A stretch of DNA of 13,625 nucleotides from UBA5862 sp002408105 (GTDB lineage: Bacteria; Pseudomonadota; Gammaproteobacteria; Pseudomonadales; UBA5862): positions 1 to 13,625 of the forward strand of contig JAXHVB010000008.1 of assembly GCA_034189125.1 (NCBI GenBank), given 5' to 3'. Of this stretch, positions 1 through 9,384 are shown piece after piece. The first letter of the stretch is position 1; each line of letters opens with the position of its first letter. Under the pieces are notes generated by a model. It was not told the origin of the DNA. It saw only the letters and a list, made by a program, of their open reading frames with translations, and ran no database searches. A program made the position numbers and the translations under genes.

Positions 1-34
1 TCCAGCCCTGGCGAGACTACGAGCCAGGGCTGGA
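1..34. repeat. Perfect 12-bp inverted repeat inside the sensor gene
   Basis: TCCAGCCCTGGC (1-12) and GCCAGGGCTGGA (23-34) are exact reverse complements separated by a 10-base loop. The repeat lies in the GAF-coding part of the minus-strand sensor gene. The left arm touches the window edge, so the true repeat could be longer. No T-run is visible on the plus strand after it; what follows on the minus strand is outside the window. Confidence 0.85.
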
Positions 35-917
35 TGTTGTTGAGCGCGCGTATCGCCTCATCCACAAACAGCGTGTTCAGGCCAGCCTGACCGCGCAGCC
101 GCAAACGCTGCGGCCCATCTATCGCGTTCGTCTCAGGCTCGAGTAGCCCGATCCAGGCGCCTTCGAGTCGACCTTTGGCAACCGCAATCTCACAAATGTC
201 TTGGACCAGTTGATCGGCGTTGGTCGCGTGGGTAATGGCCTGAAACGCTTGCGACAAGGCCGCGTGGAGGTTCTTAAGCCGTTCGATGCGTGCGAGTTGC
301 TGCTTGTGCAGACTCATGTCCCTTGCCACCGCCACCACCCAACGGTCTTCGCCCCGCGCGGTCAGCCGCATGCTGACCTCGACGGGAAAACGACGCCCGC
401 TTTTGGTGTGGTGCCATGTCTCGAACTTGACGCGTTTGTGCCGCATGAGACTTTCCAGCAAGGTGCTGCGTGCTTCAGCTCCCTCCCAAACCGGATCCGA
501 AAAATCCAATACCGTCATCTGCAGCAACTCGTCGCGCGTGTACCCGAGCACCTGACAGGCGCTGTCGTTCACGTCTTCCAGCTGCCTCGGGATCTGGTCA
601 TCACCGAGCCGGTACAAGAACAGCGCATCATCGATGGTGGCATGGAGGTCCTGGTACTTGGATTCATTTTCCCGATTTTGGAATTCACGGGCGGTCCGTT
701 TGCGAAATGCAGCCCGCGCTGCATACCAGAGCGCAGCGCTGCTCACCGTTACCAACCCGCAGGCACTGATCAACTGCCATTTGTCGTGGGCAGCCAGCCC
801 TTCACCGAGAACGAGGAACCGCAGTTGATCGGACAGGAACAGCCATGCCAAGGCACACGCTAGATAGCCACCCGCAATAAGCCGCCATGGCTGAGCCCAG
901 TTGCTCGATCGGCTCAC
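1..917 (-). CDS. Membrane-anchored PAS-GAF sensor protein, N-terminal part (C-terminus off the left edge)
   Basis: Partial gene: 305 codons are open and run off the window at base 1. The start chosen is a GTG at 917-915, preceded by an AGGGGG-type ribosome site 5-6 bases upstream. Two hydrophobic segments (about residues 12-28 and 47-67) flank a short loop, so the protein is probably anchored in the inner membrane. A PAS domain follows (about 88-200), with the typical 'DVNDSACQVLGYTRDELL' and 'FPVEVSMRLT' stretches and ending in 'ARDMSLHKQQL'. A GAF domain begins near 214 ('GRLEGAWIGLLEPE' about 250-265). In proteobacteria this order usually leads into GGDEF/EAL or histidine-kinase output, but that part is not visible, so whether it makes or breaks cyclic-di-GMP or phosphorylates a partner is unknown. 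It is divergent from the L,D-transpeptidase gene. Domain calls are confident; the output function is open. Confidence 0.82.
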   Translation of the reverse strand, partial: MSRSSNWAQPWRLIAGGYLACALAWLFLSDQLRFLVLGEGLAAHDKWQLISACGLVTVSSAALWYAARAAFRKRTAREFQNRENESKYQDLHATIDDALFLYRLGDDQIPRQLEDVNDSACQVLGYTRDELLQMTVLDFSDPVWEGAEARSTLLESLMRHKRVKFETWHHTKSGRRFPVEVSMRLTARGEDRWVVAVARDMSLHKQQLARIERLKNLHAALSQAFQAITHATNADQLVQDICEIAVAKGRLEGAWIGLLEPETNAIDGPQRLRLRGQAGLNTLFVDEAIRALNNIQPWLVVSPGL

Positions 918-1021
918 TCCTGCCCCCTTATGACGCGCCCGAACGCGACAGAGAAATGGAATCGGTTGGCCCTATACATCCTTGACTGCACTTCAGTATC
1001 ACGGTCTTTCGTGCGCAAATC

Positions 1022-1050
1022 TTGCCGTCGCCGTTTCACGAAGCTATATA
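1022..1050 (+). promoter_or_regulatory. Candidate sigma70-type promoter of the L,D-transpeptidase gene
   Basis: TTGCCG (1022-1027) and TATATA (1045-1050) are separated by exactly 17 bp. Transcription would begin near 1057, leaving a 5' leader of about 40 bases before the ATG at 1095. This argues against the much longer open frame that begins at 930. It is inferred from hexamer match and spacing only. Confidence 0.45.
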
Positions 1051-1094
1051 TAGAGTTCTTGGGAAGTGTAAGAGAATTCGGGCCCGATCGCCTC

Positions 1095-1598
1095 ATGCGC
1101 ATGTCTACCGTTACAGCAGCCGCACTCGTGGTTTCCCTAAACGTAGGGACTGCAGTGGCGGAGGGGAGAGCAGCACCGGTCGATTATGTGCTGGTGGAAA
1201 AAACCGCCCGAAAACTGGTTCTGATCCGTTCCGGGAAACGTGTCCGCGAATACCGCATTGCCCTTGGCGACGCACCTGCCGGGCACAAACAGCGAGAGGG
1301 GGATGAGCGGACGCCAGAAGGAACCTACCTGCTGGACTGGCGCAATGCAGAGAGCCAGTACTACAAGTCAATCCATGTTTCCTATCCAAACGCGGACGAT
1401 GTCGCGGCGGCGGAAACCCGGGGCGAGGCGCCTGGTGGGATGATCATGATTCACGGTGAGCCCAACGAACCCCGCTACCCCCGCTGGTACTACCAGTCCC
1501 AAGACTGGACCGACGGCTGCATTGCCGTCACCAACGAAGCCATGGATGAAATCTGGCTGGCTGTACGAGACAACACGCCGATTCACATCCACCCATAG
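1095..1598 (+). CDS. Exported L,D-transpeptidase family protein (YkuD domain)
   Basis: A 167-residue protein. The frame is open from 930, but translation most likely starts at ATG 1095 (or ATG 1101), because these are followed at once by a signal peptide (residues 1-22, cleavage after 'GTAVA') and a promoter-like element lies at 1022-1050. No strong ribosome site is seen. The mature part is a single YkuD domain: 'EGDERTPEGTY' (68-78), then the catalytic signature with His120 in 'MIHGEPN' and Cys142 in 'DWTDGCIAV'. Such enzymes form or cut 3-3 cross-links in peptidoglycan or attach proteins to it in the periplasm; the short YafK/DpaA-like subgroup includes hydrolases that release lipoprotein, so the exact reaction cannot be told from sequence. 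It converges on sufE with only 27 bp between stops and has no visible terminator. Confidence 0.85.
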   Translation: MRMSTVTAAALVVSLNVGTAVAEGRAAPVDYVLVEKTARKLVLIRSGKRVREYRIALGDAPAGHKQREGDERTPEGTYLLDWRNAESQYYKSIHVSYPNADDVAAAETRGEAPGGMIMIHGEPNEPRYPRWYYQSQDWTDGCIAVTNEAMDEIWLAVRDNTPIHIHP

Positions 1599-1625
1599 AG
1601 GCACCAGGCGCTGAGAGCAGCCGGT

Positions 1626-2087
1626 CTAGTCTGCTGCCAATTGACGAATGCGTGTGACCATGGCCCGCAACCCGTTGCCACGGGTGGGTGACAAGTGGCG
1701 CATCAAATCAATTCGGGTGAAAAACGCATCGATATCAAAAGCCTTGATCTCGGCAGCTGTCTTGTTGTTGAACGCGGCCAGTGTGATCGCGGCCAGTCCC
1801 CGCACAATCAGCGCATCCGAATCCACCGCGAGCAACAACCGACCCGTCGAGGTGTCCTGTGCGTGCTCCAGCCACACCTGGCTCTGACAGCCGCGAATCA
1901 ACCGGTCTTCGGTTTTGAGTGCTTCAGGAAAACCCGGCAGCGCCCGCCCTAGGTCGATGATGTAGGTGTACCGCTCTTCCCAGTCGTCGAGAAACTCGAG
2001 TGTCTCGGCAATTTCATCCGCCGATACCTGCACGCCATACGGATTGGCCGCGAACCATTCGGTGATGCTGCCAGCCTCAGCCGCCAT
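1626..2087 (-). CDS. sufE: SufE, cysteine desulfuration protein
   Basis: A 153-residue protein. SufE accepts persulfide sulfur from SufS and passes it to the SufBCD scaffold in the cytoplasm. The active-site loop is present as 'RLIRGCQSQVWL', with the acceptor Cys67 matching E. coli SufE Cys51 in its GCQSQVW context. Length is slightly above the usual 138-150 residues. It is the last gene of the suf operon: its ATG (2087-2085) shares one base with the TGA of sufT (TGATG), which suggests translational coupling. No rho-independent hairpin follows before the convergent L,D-transpeptidase gene. Assignment is firm. Confidence 0.95.
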   Translation of the reverse strand: MAAEAGSITEWFAANPYGVQVSADEIAETLEFLDDWEERYTYIIDLGRALPGFPEALKTEDRLIRGCQSQVWLEHAQDTSTGRLLLAVDSDALIVRGLAAITLAAFNNKTAAEIKAFDIDAFFTRIDLMRHLSPTRGNGLRAMVTRIRQLAAD

Positions 2088-2623
2088 CAGAAAATCCCGA
2101 GTTCAAGCTGCGCGGATTCGCTCATCATGTCTCGGCTCCAGGGGGGATCAAAAACGAGGTTCACCTGCACATCGGACACCCCAGGCACCTTTCCGACCCG
2201 ATACCGAACATCCTCGACCAGCACTGGACCCATGCCGCAGCCAGGCGCCGTGAGCGTCATGGTGATCTGAACCACCGAATCGACGATTCGACACCCATAG
2301 ATCAATCCAAGATCGACCAGATTGACGGGAATCTCGGGGTCATACACCGTTGCGAGGGCTTGCCAGACGTGATTTGGATTGACCGCCCCCTTCACATCGG
2401 TGTCGGAGTCCTCGGCAAAGAACAGCTCGATCGGCTCCTCGCCCAACGCGTCCGCGTCGGTGCCGTCGATGCGCGCGAGGTTGCCGCCCAGGTTGACTGT
2501 GTAGGTGCCTCCCAGGTCCTGGGTGATGGTCACAAAGGTGTTCTTCGGAATGGTCACGCGGGTCCCAGCGGGCACCAAGCGAGCGGGGCAATCCCGATTC
2601 ACTGCGACCAACCGACGTTCCAT
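2087..2623 (-). CDS. sufT: SufT, MIP18-domain Fe-S maturation protein
   Basis: A 178-residue protein. The frame is open further upstream (to 2794), but that extension overlaps the sufA coding region. The ATG at 2623, two bases after the sufA TAG, begins the conserved 'MERRLVAVNRDCPA' segment typical of SufT. The N-terminal part (1-80) is the SufT-specific region. The C-terminal MIP18/DUF59 domain (about 85-170) shows 'VYDPEIPVNLVDLGLIYG', 'TLTAPGCGMG' with conserved Cys129, and 'DPPWSRDMMSE'. In bacteria where it has been studied, SufT helps mature Fe-S proteins, especially under high demand for lipoate or aconitase clusters. It is encoded between the A-type carrier and SufE and is coupled to sufE by TGATG. 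Confidence 0.93.
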   Translation of the reverse strand: MERRLVAVNRDCPARLVPAGTRVTIPKNTFVTITQDLGGTYTVNLGGNLARIDGTDADALGEEPIELFFAEDSDTDVKGAVNPNHVWQALATVYDPEIPVNLVDLGLIYGCRIVDSVVQITMTLTAPGCGMGPVLVEDVRYRVGKVPGVSDVQVNLVFDPPWSRDMMSESAQLELGIF

Positions 2624-2624
2624 G

Positions 2625-2984
2625 CTAGACGCCAAAGCTCTCCCCACAGCCGCACTCTGCCTGTGCGTTGGGGTTGCGAAAGCGGAGCAGCCGGTTGAGC
2701 CCTTCGACTTCCAGATCGATTTCAGTGCCTCGCACCAGGGGCATGGCGCCTGGCTCCACGTAGACCGACAGCCCTTCGGCAACGTGAAACTCAAGGTCCT
2801 CCGGTGCGGGGTCGGTCACATAATCGATGCGGTACTTGTAGCCAGTGCAGCCGCTTTCAGTGACTGACAGACGCACCGCGCGGGCACCGGCTCGGCCGAG
2901 CTGCCGCCGGGTGTGCTCCGCCGCCTCAGGCGTCATGCGCACGCCCTGGCCGGGGTTTCGAGGGTCAAAAGTCTCTACGCTCAT
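2625..2984 (-). CDS. sufA: SufA, A-type Fe-S cluster carrier/scaffold
   Basis: A 119-residue protein of the HesB/IscA/SufA family. The frame extends to a TTG at 3038, but ATG 2984 is preferred because it has a GGGAG ribosome site five bases upstream (2990-2994). The three cluster ligands have canonical spacing: Cys46 in 'TESGCTGYKY', then Cys111 and Cys113 in 'AECGCGESF' (65 residues from the first to the second). Such proteins receive [2Fe-2S] or [4Fe-4S] clusters from SufBCD and deliver them to apo-targets. Placement inside the suf operon favours SufA over ErpA or IscA, which cannot be separated by motif alone. A 77-bp gap separates it from sufS, the widest gap in the operon, so an internal promoter there is possible but not evident. 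Confidence 0.92.
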   Translation of the reverse strand: MSVETFDPRNPGQGVRMTPEAAEHTRRQLGRAGARAVRLSVTESGCTGYKYRIDYVTDPAPEDLEFHVAEGLSVYVEPGAMPLVRGTEIDLEVEGLNRLLRFRNPNAQAECGCGESFGV

Positions 2985-2989
2985 TTTTT

Positions 2990-2994
2990 CTCCC
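2990..2994 (-). promoter_or_regulatory. Ribosome binding site that fixes the sufA start
   Basis: GGGAG on the minus strand, five A residues before ATG 2984. No comparable site precedes the upstream in-frame TTG at 3038, so this site decides the sufA start. Confidence 0.7.
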
Positions 2995-3061
2995 ACCCAA
3001 TGTTCGGTCCACTGTCCGCGGTCTCCCACAATAAACAACCTCGGCCTGCCCAGCTGCCCTG

Positions 3062-4299
<1,238 letters not shown>

Positions 4300-4300
<1 letters not shown>

Positions 4301-5577
4301 CAGGATGGCTCTGGGTCCGTCTCAACGTGAGAGAATGCCTGCTCTAGCGTCGCTCGTACTTCATCGCCCAAAGGTTGAATGCCGAAGGCGTCCACGACTC
4401 CGGCAAGAAACGCAAAGCTCAACACCGAGCGGGCGCGGCGCATCGAAAATCCACGCGAGCGAAGATAAAACAGTGCTTCAGGATCGATGCTCCCAACGGT
4501 AGCGCCGTGAGCACACTTCACATTGTCCGCGTAAATCTCTAGCTCCGGCTTGGCATCCACCTCTGCCGACTTGTGCAACAACAGGTTCTTGGTGCTCAGT
4601 TGGGCATCGGTGCGCTGTGCATCGCGGGCAATGTAAATGCGCCCGTTGAGCACCGTCCGCGACTCATTCGCGGCAATGGACCTGTGGGTCTGATGGGAGC
4701 GGCAGTCCGAAGCCAGATGCTGGACAGCAACCTGGTTGTCCAGGTGGTCACCGCCCTGGGTGAATGTGGCACTCGCCATCTCGAAATCAGATCCACTGCC
4801 GTGCAGCCGGACGTCCACTTCGTTGCGCCGCAACGCTGAACCGGCCAGGGCCTGCAACAGTCGGTAGTGCGCCAGTTCTTGCACATCGACGTCCAACGCT
4901 GTCAACCATAGCCCCTGCCCGGTCTCCAACCCCACCCGGTGGTGGGCAACATTCGCCTCAGGCTCAATGGCCAATTCAAGCACGGCGTTGGTCCAAACGC
5001 GGTGGGTTCCAACCTGTCGCTCGATCAGGGTCACTTCCGCCCCGGCGCCAACCACCACTCGGACCCGTGGCATGGCGCTGCGAGCAACCCTGGACTCACC
5101 TTGGGCCAAGACCAACTCAATGGGCGCAGAGAGACGGGAGCCGGCAGCGATGTGAATGAGCACATGGCCTTCGCTCAGCGCTGCATTCAGCGCCACGAAC
5201 AGGCGAGGGTCGCCGTCTCGTTCCTCAACTGGACCTTCATTCGGAGTGACTGTTACACCCGGCTGAACGTTCTCGACGTTCACCAAGCGGCCCTCTACGA
5301 TCAGTAGACGCGTGGGCGTTACACCAGGCAGCCTAGGAATTTGAACCGGGGCACCGATCGATCCCGCAGCGACGAGCAGATCTGGATCCATGAGCGCTGA
5401 GGCCGGGCTGTACTTCCAGAACTCGTTGCCGCGTCCGGGCAATTCCAAGGCCCGAAATCGCGCTTCTCCGTGCGCACGCAACTGCGCGACAGAGGGTGTG
5501 GGAGGCGCATTCAAGGCGGCCAGACGGGTCTCAACTGCCTGGGTAAACCGTTGCTGCAATTGGGCGCTGGGTCTCAT
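4300..5577 (-). CDS. sufD: SufD, scaffold subunit of the SufBCD complex
   Basis: A 425-residue SufB/SufD-family protein that pairs with SufB and is driven by the SufC ATPase to build nascent clusters; it is also linked to iron acquisition. The N-terminal part has 'FWKYSPASAL' near residue 55. The conserved right-handed beta-helix core ends in 'HQTHRSIAANESRTVLNGRI', 'DAKPELEIYADNVKCAHGAT' and 'ALFYLRSRGF'. His357 in 'KCAHGATVG' corresponds to E. coli SufD His360, proposed to act with the SufB cysteine at the cluster-building interface. ATG 5577 has a GGAG site eight bases upstream, 15 bp after sufC. The stop overlaps the sufS start by one base. Length fits the family. Confidence 0.96.
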
Positions 5578-5592
5578 GGGGTTACTCCACAG

Positions 5593-6342
5593 TCACGCAG
5601 TCTCACCGGTCAGCCAACCGTACCCTTTCTCTTCCAGCTCCAGCGCAAGCTCTCGACCTCCCGAACGCACAATGCGTCCTTCGGCCAAGACGTGGACCTG
5701 GTCCGGCACTACATGGTTGAGCAGTCTTTGGTAGTGGGTGACCATGACCACGGCACGCTCAGGACTGCGCAGCCGGTTGACTCCCTGGGCCACGACCTGC
5801 AGTGCATCAATGTCCAGACCCGAGTCAGTCTCATCCAGCAGAGCAAGGGCTGGCTCAAGGAGTGACATCTGCAGGATCTCGTTGCGTTTCTTCTCGCCGC
5901 CGGAGAAGCCCTCGTTGACCCCTCGCTTCAAAAAGCTCGGGTCCAGATCCAGCTCGGTACAGGTTTGGCGTGCCAGCTTCATGAACTCGGGCGCACTCAG
6001 GGGCGCCTGCTGTCGATGCCCCCGCACCGCTTCAACGGCCGCCCGAAGAAACTCCATGTTGGACACGCCGGGGATTTCCACCGGGTACTGAAATGCCAGG
6101 AAGACTCCCTCGCGGGCACGCTCCTCGGTCTCAAGACTGAGCAAATCCTGTCCCTTGAATTGAACCGTCCCAGCAGTCACTTCGTACCCCGGGCGGCCTG
6201 CCAGAACACCTACCAAGGTGCTTTTTCCTGACCCATTGGGTCCCATAATCGCGTGCACTTCTCCAGCTTTCACCTCAAGGGTCAATCCTTTTAGGATCTC
6301 CTTGCCGTTTACGCTGACGTGCAAATCGGAAACATTCAACAT
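5593..6342 (-). CDS. sufC: SufC, ABC-type ATPase of the SUF complex
   Basis: A 249-residue soluble ABC ATPase that binds SufB and SufD and powers the conformational change needed for cluster assembly. All nucleotide-binding elements are intact: Walker A 'GPNGSGKST' (34-42), Q-loop Gln85 in 'AFQYPVEIPG', signature 'FSGGEKKR' (146-153), Walker B 'LALLDETDSGLD' (166-177) and H-loop His203 in 'VMVTHYQRLL'. The 'FSGGEKKRNEILQM' and 'DETDSGLDIDAL' wording is diagnostic for SufC over other ABC proteins. ATG 6342 has an AAGG site eight bases upstream and lies 36 bp after sufB. Confidence 0.97.
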   Translation of the reverse strand: MLNVSDLHVSVNGKEILKGLTLEVKAGEVHAIMGPNGSGKSTLVGVLAGRPGYEVTAGTVQFKGQDLLSLETEERAREGVFLAFQYPVEIPGVSNMEFLRAAVEAVRGHRQQAPLSAPEFMKLARQTCTELDLDPSFLKRGVNEGFSGGEKKRNEILQMSLLEPALALLDETDSGLDIDALQVVAQGVNRLRSPERAVVMVTHYQRLLNHVVPDQVHVLAEGRIVRSGGRELALELEEKGYGWLTGETA

Positions 6343-6378
6343 TGGGTGTACCTTTCGTGGAGGACCTTGGCCGTCAAC

Positions 6379-7827
<1,449 letters not shown>

Positions 7828-7834
7828 GGGAGAG

Positions 7835-7839
7835 CCTCC
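7835..7839 (-). promoter_or_regulatory. Strong ribosome binding site of sufB
   Basis: GGAGG on the minus strand, seven bases before ATG 7827. It sets the sufB start and rules against the upstream in-frame starts that extend to 7998. Confidence 0.85.
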
Positions 7840-7922
7840 GCTGATCCCAATTTGCTGCCGTGGCACTGCCGCAGCGCAGGTCGAGCCAAGGCACAGATGG
7901 TAAACAACATGCCCCTTCAATA

Positions 7923-7946
7923 CAATACCAATCCGGTATACTATTG
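7923..7946. promoter_or_regulatory. Candidate operator (imperfect palindrome) and regulator -10 box in the divergent suf control region
   Basis: This lies in the 169-bp gap between sufB and the regulator. Outer arms CAATA (7923-7927) and TATTG (7942-7946) are exact inverted repeats around a central CCGG; a second nested exact repeat is ATACC (7925-7929) with GGTAT (7935-7939). TATACT (7937-7942) is a 5/6 match to a -10 box for the plus-strand regulator gene, with a poor -35, and it lies inside the palindrome, which fits autoregulation by occlusion. For sufB a weak pair (TTGTAT, 17 bp, TACCAT) reads leftwards just beyond it. That the SUF regulator binds here is inferred from position and symmetry. 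Confidence 0.5.
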
Positions 7947-7996
7947 ATTGGAACTCAAGGTTCGATCGGGACGATACCCCAGGGACAGAACACAGC

Positions 7997-8458
7997 ATGC
8001 TGAAAATTGGACGCCTGACCGACTACGGTATTTTGATGTTGCACCAGCTCGCCCGCGTGCGCCCGGCTAGACTGCCCATGGAGTCGATCGCCGAAACCAC
8101 TCACCTGCCACTGCCCACGGTGCGCAAAGTCATGCGGTACCTCGCCGATGCCGGCTTGGTGGTCTCCAAGCGCGGCCCGAACGGCGGCTACGAAATCGCT
8201 CGCCCCCCCGAAGCCATCACGTTGCGCGAGGCTGTCGCGGCAATCGAAGGGAACCTCGCCCTCACCGACTGCTGTGACCCCCTGGGGCAGTGCGAAATCG
8301 CCAACCGTTGTGGGCTTTCCGACCGTTGGCCCGGCATCAATGCCATTGTGGCCGAGGCGTTGGAACGGGTTACCCTCGCTGACTTGGCGACAGGCGGGCG
8401 CGGCGCTCCGACCCGGCCTGCTTTTCTGCAGCCATCGGTGCTCCAAAGCCCCGGATGA
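7997..8458 (+). CDS. SUF-system Fe-S assembly regulator, Rrf2 family
   Basis: A 153-residue Rrf2-family transcription factor matching the gammaproteobacterial SUF regulator type. The N-terminal winged helix-turn-helix covers about residues 1-70, with 'GRLTDYGILMLHQLA', 'LPLPTVRKVMRYLADAGLV' and the wing 'KRGPNGGYEIARPPE'. The cluster-binding loop has Cys93, Cys99 and Cys105 with IscR spacing (C-x5-C-x5-C) plus an extra Cys92. The histidine that follows the third cysteine in IscR (C-x2-H) is replaced by serine ('CGLSDRW'). It probably represses or activates the divergent suf operon according to cluster status. Start ATG 7997 has an AGGGA-type site upstream. The stop overlaps the start of the DUF3108 gene, so the two form one unit. 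Confidence 0.92.
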   Translation: MLKIGRLTDYGILMLHQLARVRPARLPMESIAETTHLPLPTVRKVMRYLADAGLVVSKRGPNGGYEIARPPEAITLREAVAAIEGNLALTDCCDPLGQCEIANRCGLSDRWPGINAIVAEALERVTLADLATGGRGAPTRPAFLQPSVLQSPG

Positions 8459-9384
8459 TGGCCTGTTCGCGCATGCCTTGGAGCGGCTTTCTCCCCAGGG
8501 TTTTCTCGCCCAGCCTCTGGCTCTCATCCCGCGCCCGCCTTGTCGCAGCGCGCGCCATCGGCGTCGTCGCGCTCAGTATCGCGTGGACATCGGTACAGGC
8601 TCAGACAAGCGCACCAGTCGACCAACCCACCGAAGCCTGTCGCACCGCCTTTCTAGCAGACCTGGTTCCCTACCAGGCCGAGTACACCAGCCGCCTTGCA
8701 GGCCTTCGCCTGGCAACCACCCAATCCCTCTCTCGAACTGACCAAGGCTACCACCTCGAAACCCGCGGCCGCGTGTTGTGGCGCTCCATGACCGAGGTGT
8801 CAGAGTTTCGCGTTGACCACAGCGGTCACCTGCGGCCATCAACCTATAGCTACGACCGCAACAGCCGCCGGCACGACCATCAACTCCAGTTCGCTGCCGA
8901 CAACCACCAAGTAACGGCCATCTACCGCGATGAACGCCACAGACTGGATGGGGACTCTGCGCTCCATGACCCACTCACCCAGCAGCTGCAACTGCAGATG
9001 GACCTCGCTTGCAGCGATCAGAGCCAAGGTCAGCCCCTCCAGTTGGCGTACACCGTCGCACGGCGGGATCGACTGCGGGAGTATCGGTTCGAGCGAATCA
9101 ATCGCACCTGGCTGCGGACAGCCATCGGTTGGCTCGATGCCTTGCAACTGCTGCGCACCGACACCAGCGGAACCCGTGAAACGCGCATCTGGATGGCCGT
9201 GGAGCACTTCCATATGCCAGTGAAAATCGACTACAAGGAGCGGGACGGCAGCCAGTATCGGATGGAGATCGAATCCTTGCGCATTGGTGACCACGCCATC
9301 CGTGGCCGCGCCTCACCTCCCGAGCAGGGCCCGCCGGCTGCAACAAACGGTGATACAGTGCGAGTCCCGGGGTTCGATGACTGA
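8455..9384 (+). CDS. Exported DUF3108-type protein of unknown function
   Basis: A 309-residue protein. ATG 8455 forms an ATGA overlap with the regulator stop; ATG 8458 is an equally good alternative, and a Met at residue 7 is also possible. Arg-rich residues 26-33 and a hydrophobic stretch 34-45 ending in 'TSVQAQ' read as a signal peptide cut after about residue 49, although the segment before the hydrophobic core is unusually long. The mature part resembles DUF3108: 'VPYQAEYTSRLAGLRLATTQ' near 71-90 and alternating polar/hydrophobic strands throughout, consistent with a periplasmic beta-rich fold. A cysteine pair (Cys62 and the one in 'LACSD') could form a disulfide. No catalytic motif is visible and its job is unknown. 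Coupling to a SUF regulator upstream and a chorismate-lyase-like gene downstream is the only functional hint. Confidence 0.75.
   Translation: MMACSRMPWSGFLPRVFSPSLWLSSRARLVAARAIGVVALSIAWTSVQAQTSAPVDQPTEACRTAFLADLVPYQAEYTSRLAGLRLATTQSLSRTDQGYHLETRGRVLWRSMTEVSEFRVDHSGHLRPSTYSYDRNSRRHDHQLQFAADNHQVTAIYRDERHRLDGDSALHDPLTQQLQLQMDLACSDQSQGQPLQLAYTVARRDRLREYRFERINRTWLRTAIGWLDALQLLRTDTSGTRETRIWMAVEHFHMPVKIDYKERDGSQYRMEIESLRIGDHAIRGRASPPEQGPPAATNGDTVRVPGFDD

Noticed and set aside
201..863. 220-codon plus-strand frame at the left end
   Set aside because: The minus strand here encodes continuous transmembrane, PAS and GAF sequence, so the plus frame is a shadow.
930..1094. N-terminal extension of the L,D-transpeptidase frame from ATG 930
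   Set aside because: The extension lacks similarity to anything I know, contains the likely promoter, and would place the signal peptide about 55 residues inside the protein.
2624..2794. Upstream extension of the sufT frame
   Set aside because: It overlaps the sufA coding sequence out of frame; the conserved SufT start 'MERRLVAVNRD' follows directly after the sufA stop.
7828..7998. 57-codon upstream extension of sufB through the regulatory region
   Set aside because: The perfect GGAGG site before ATG 7827 and normal SufB length make the extension unnecessary; it would also cross the palindrome and the regulator start.
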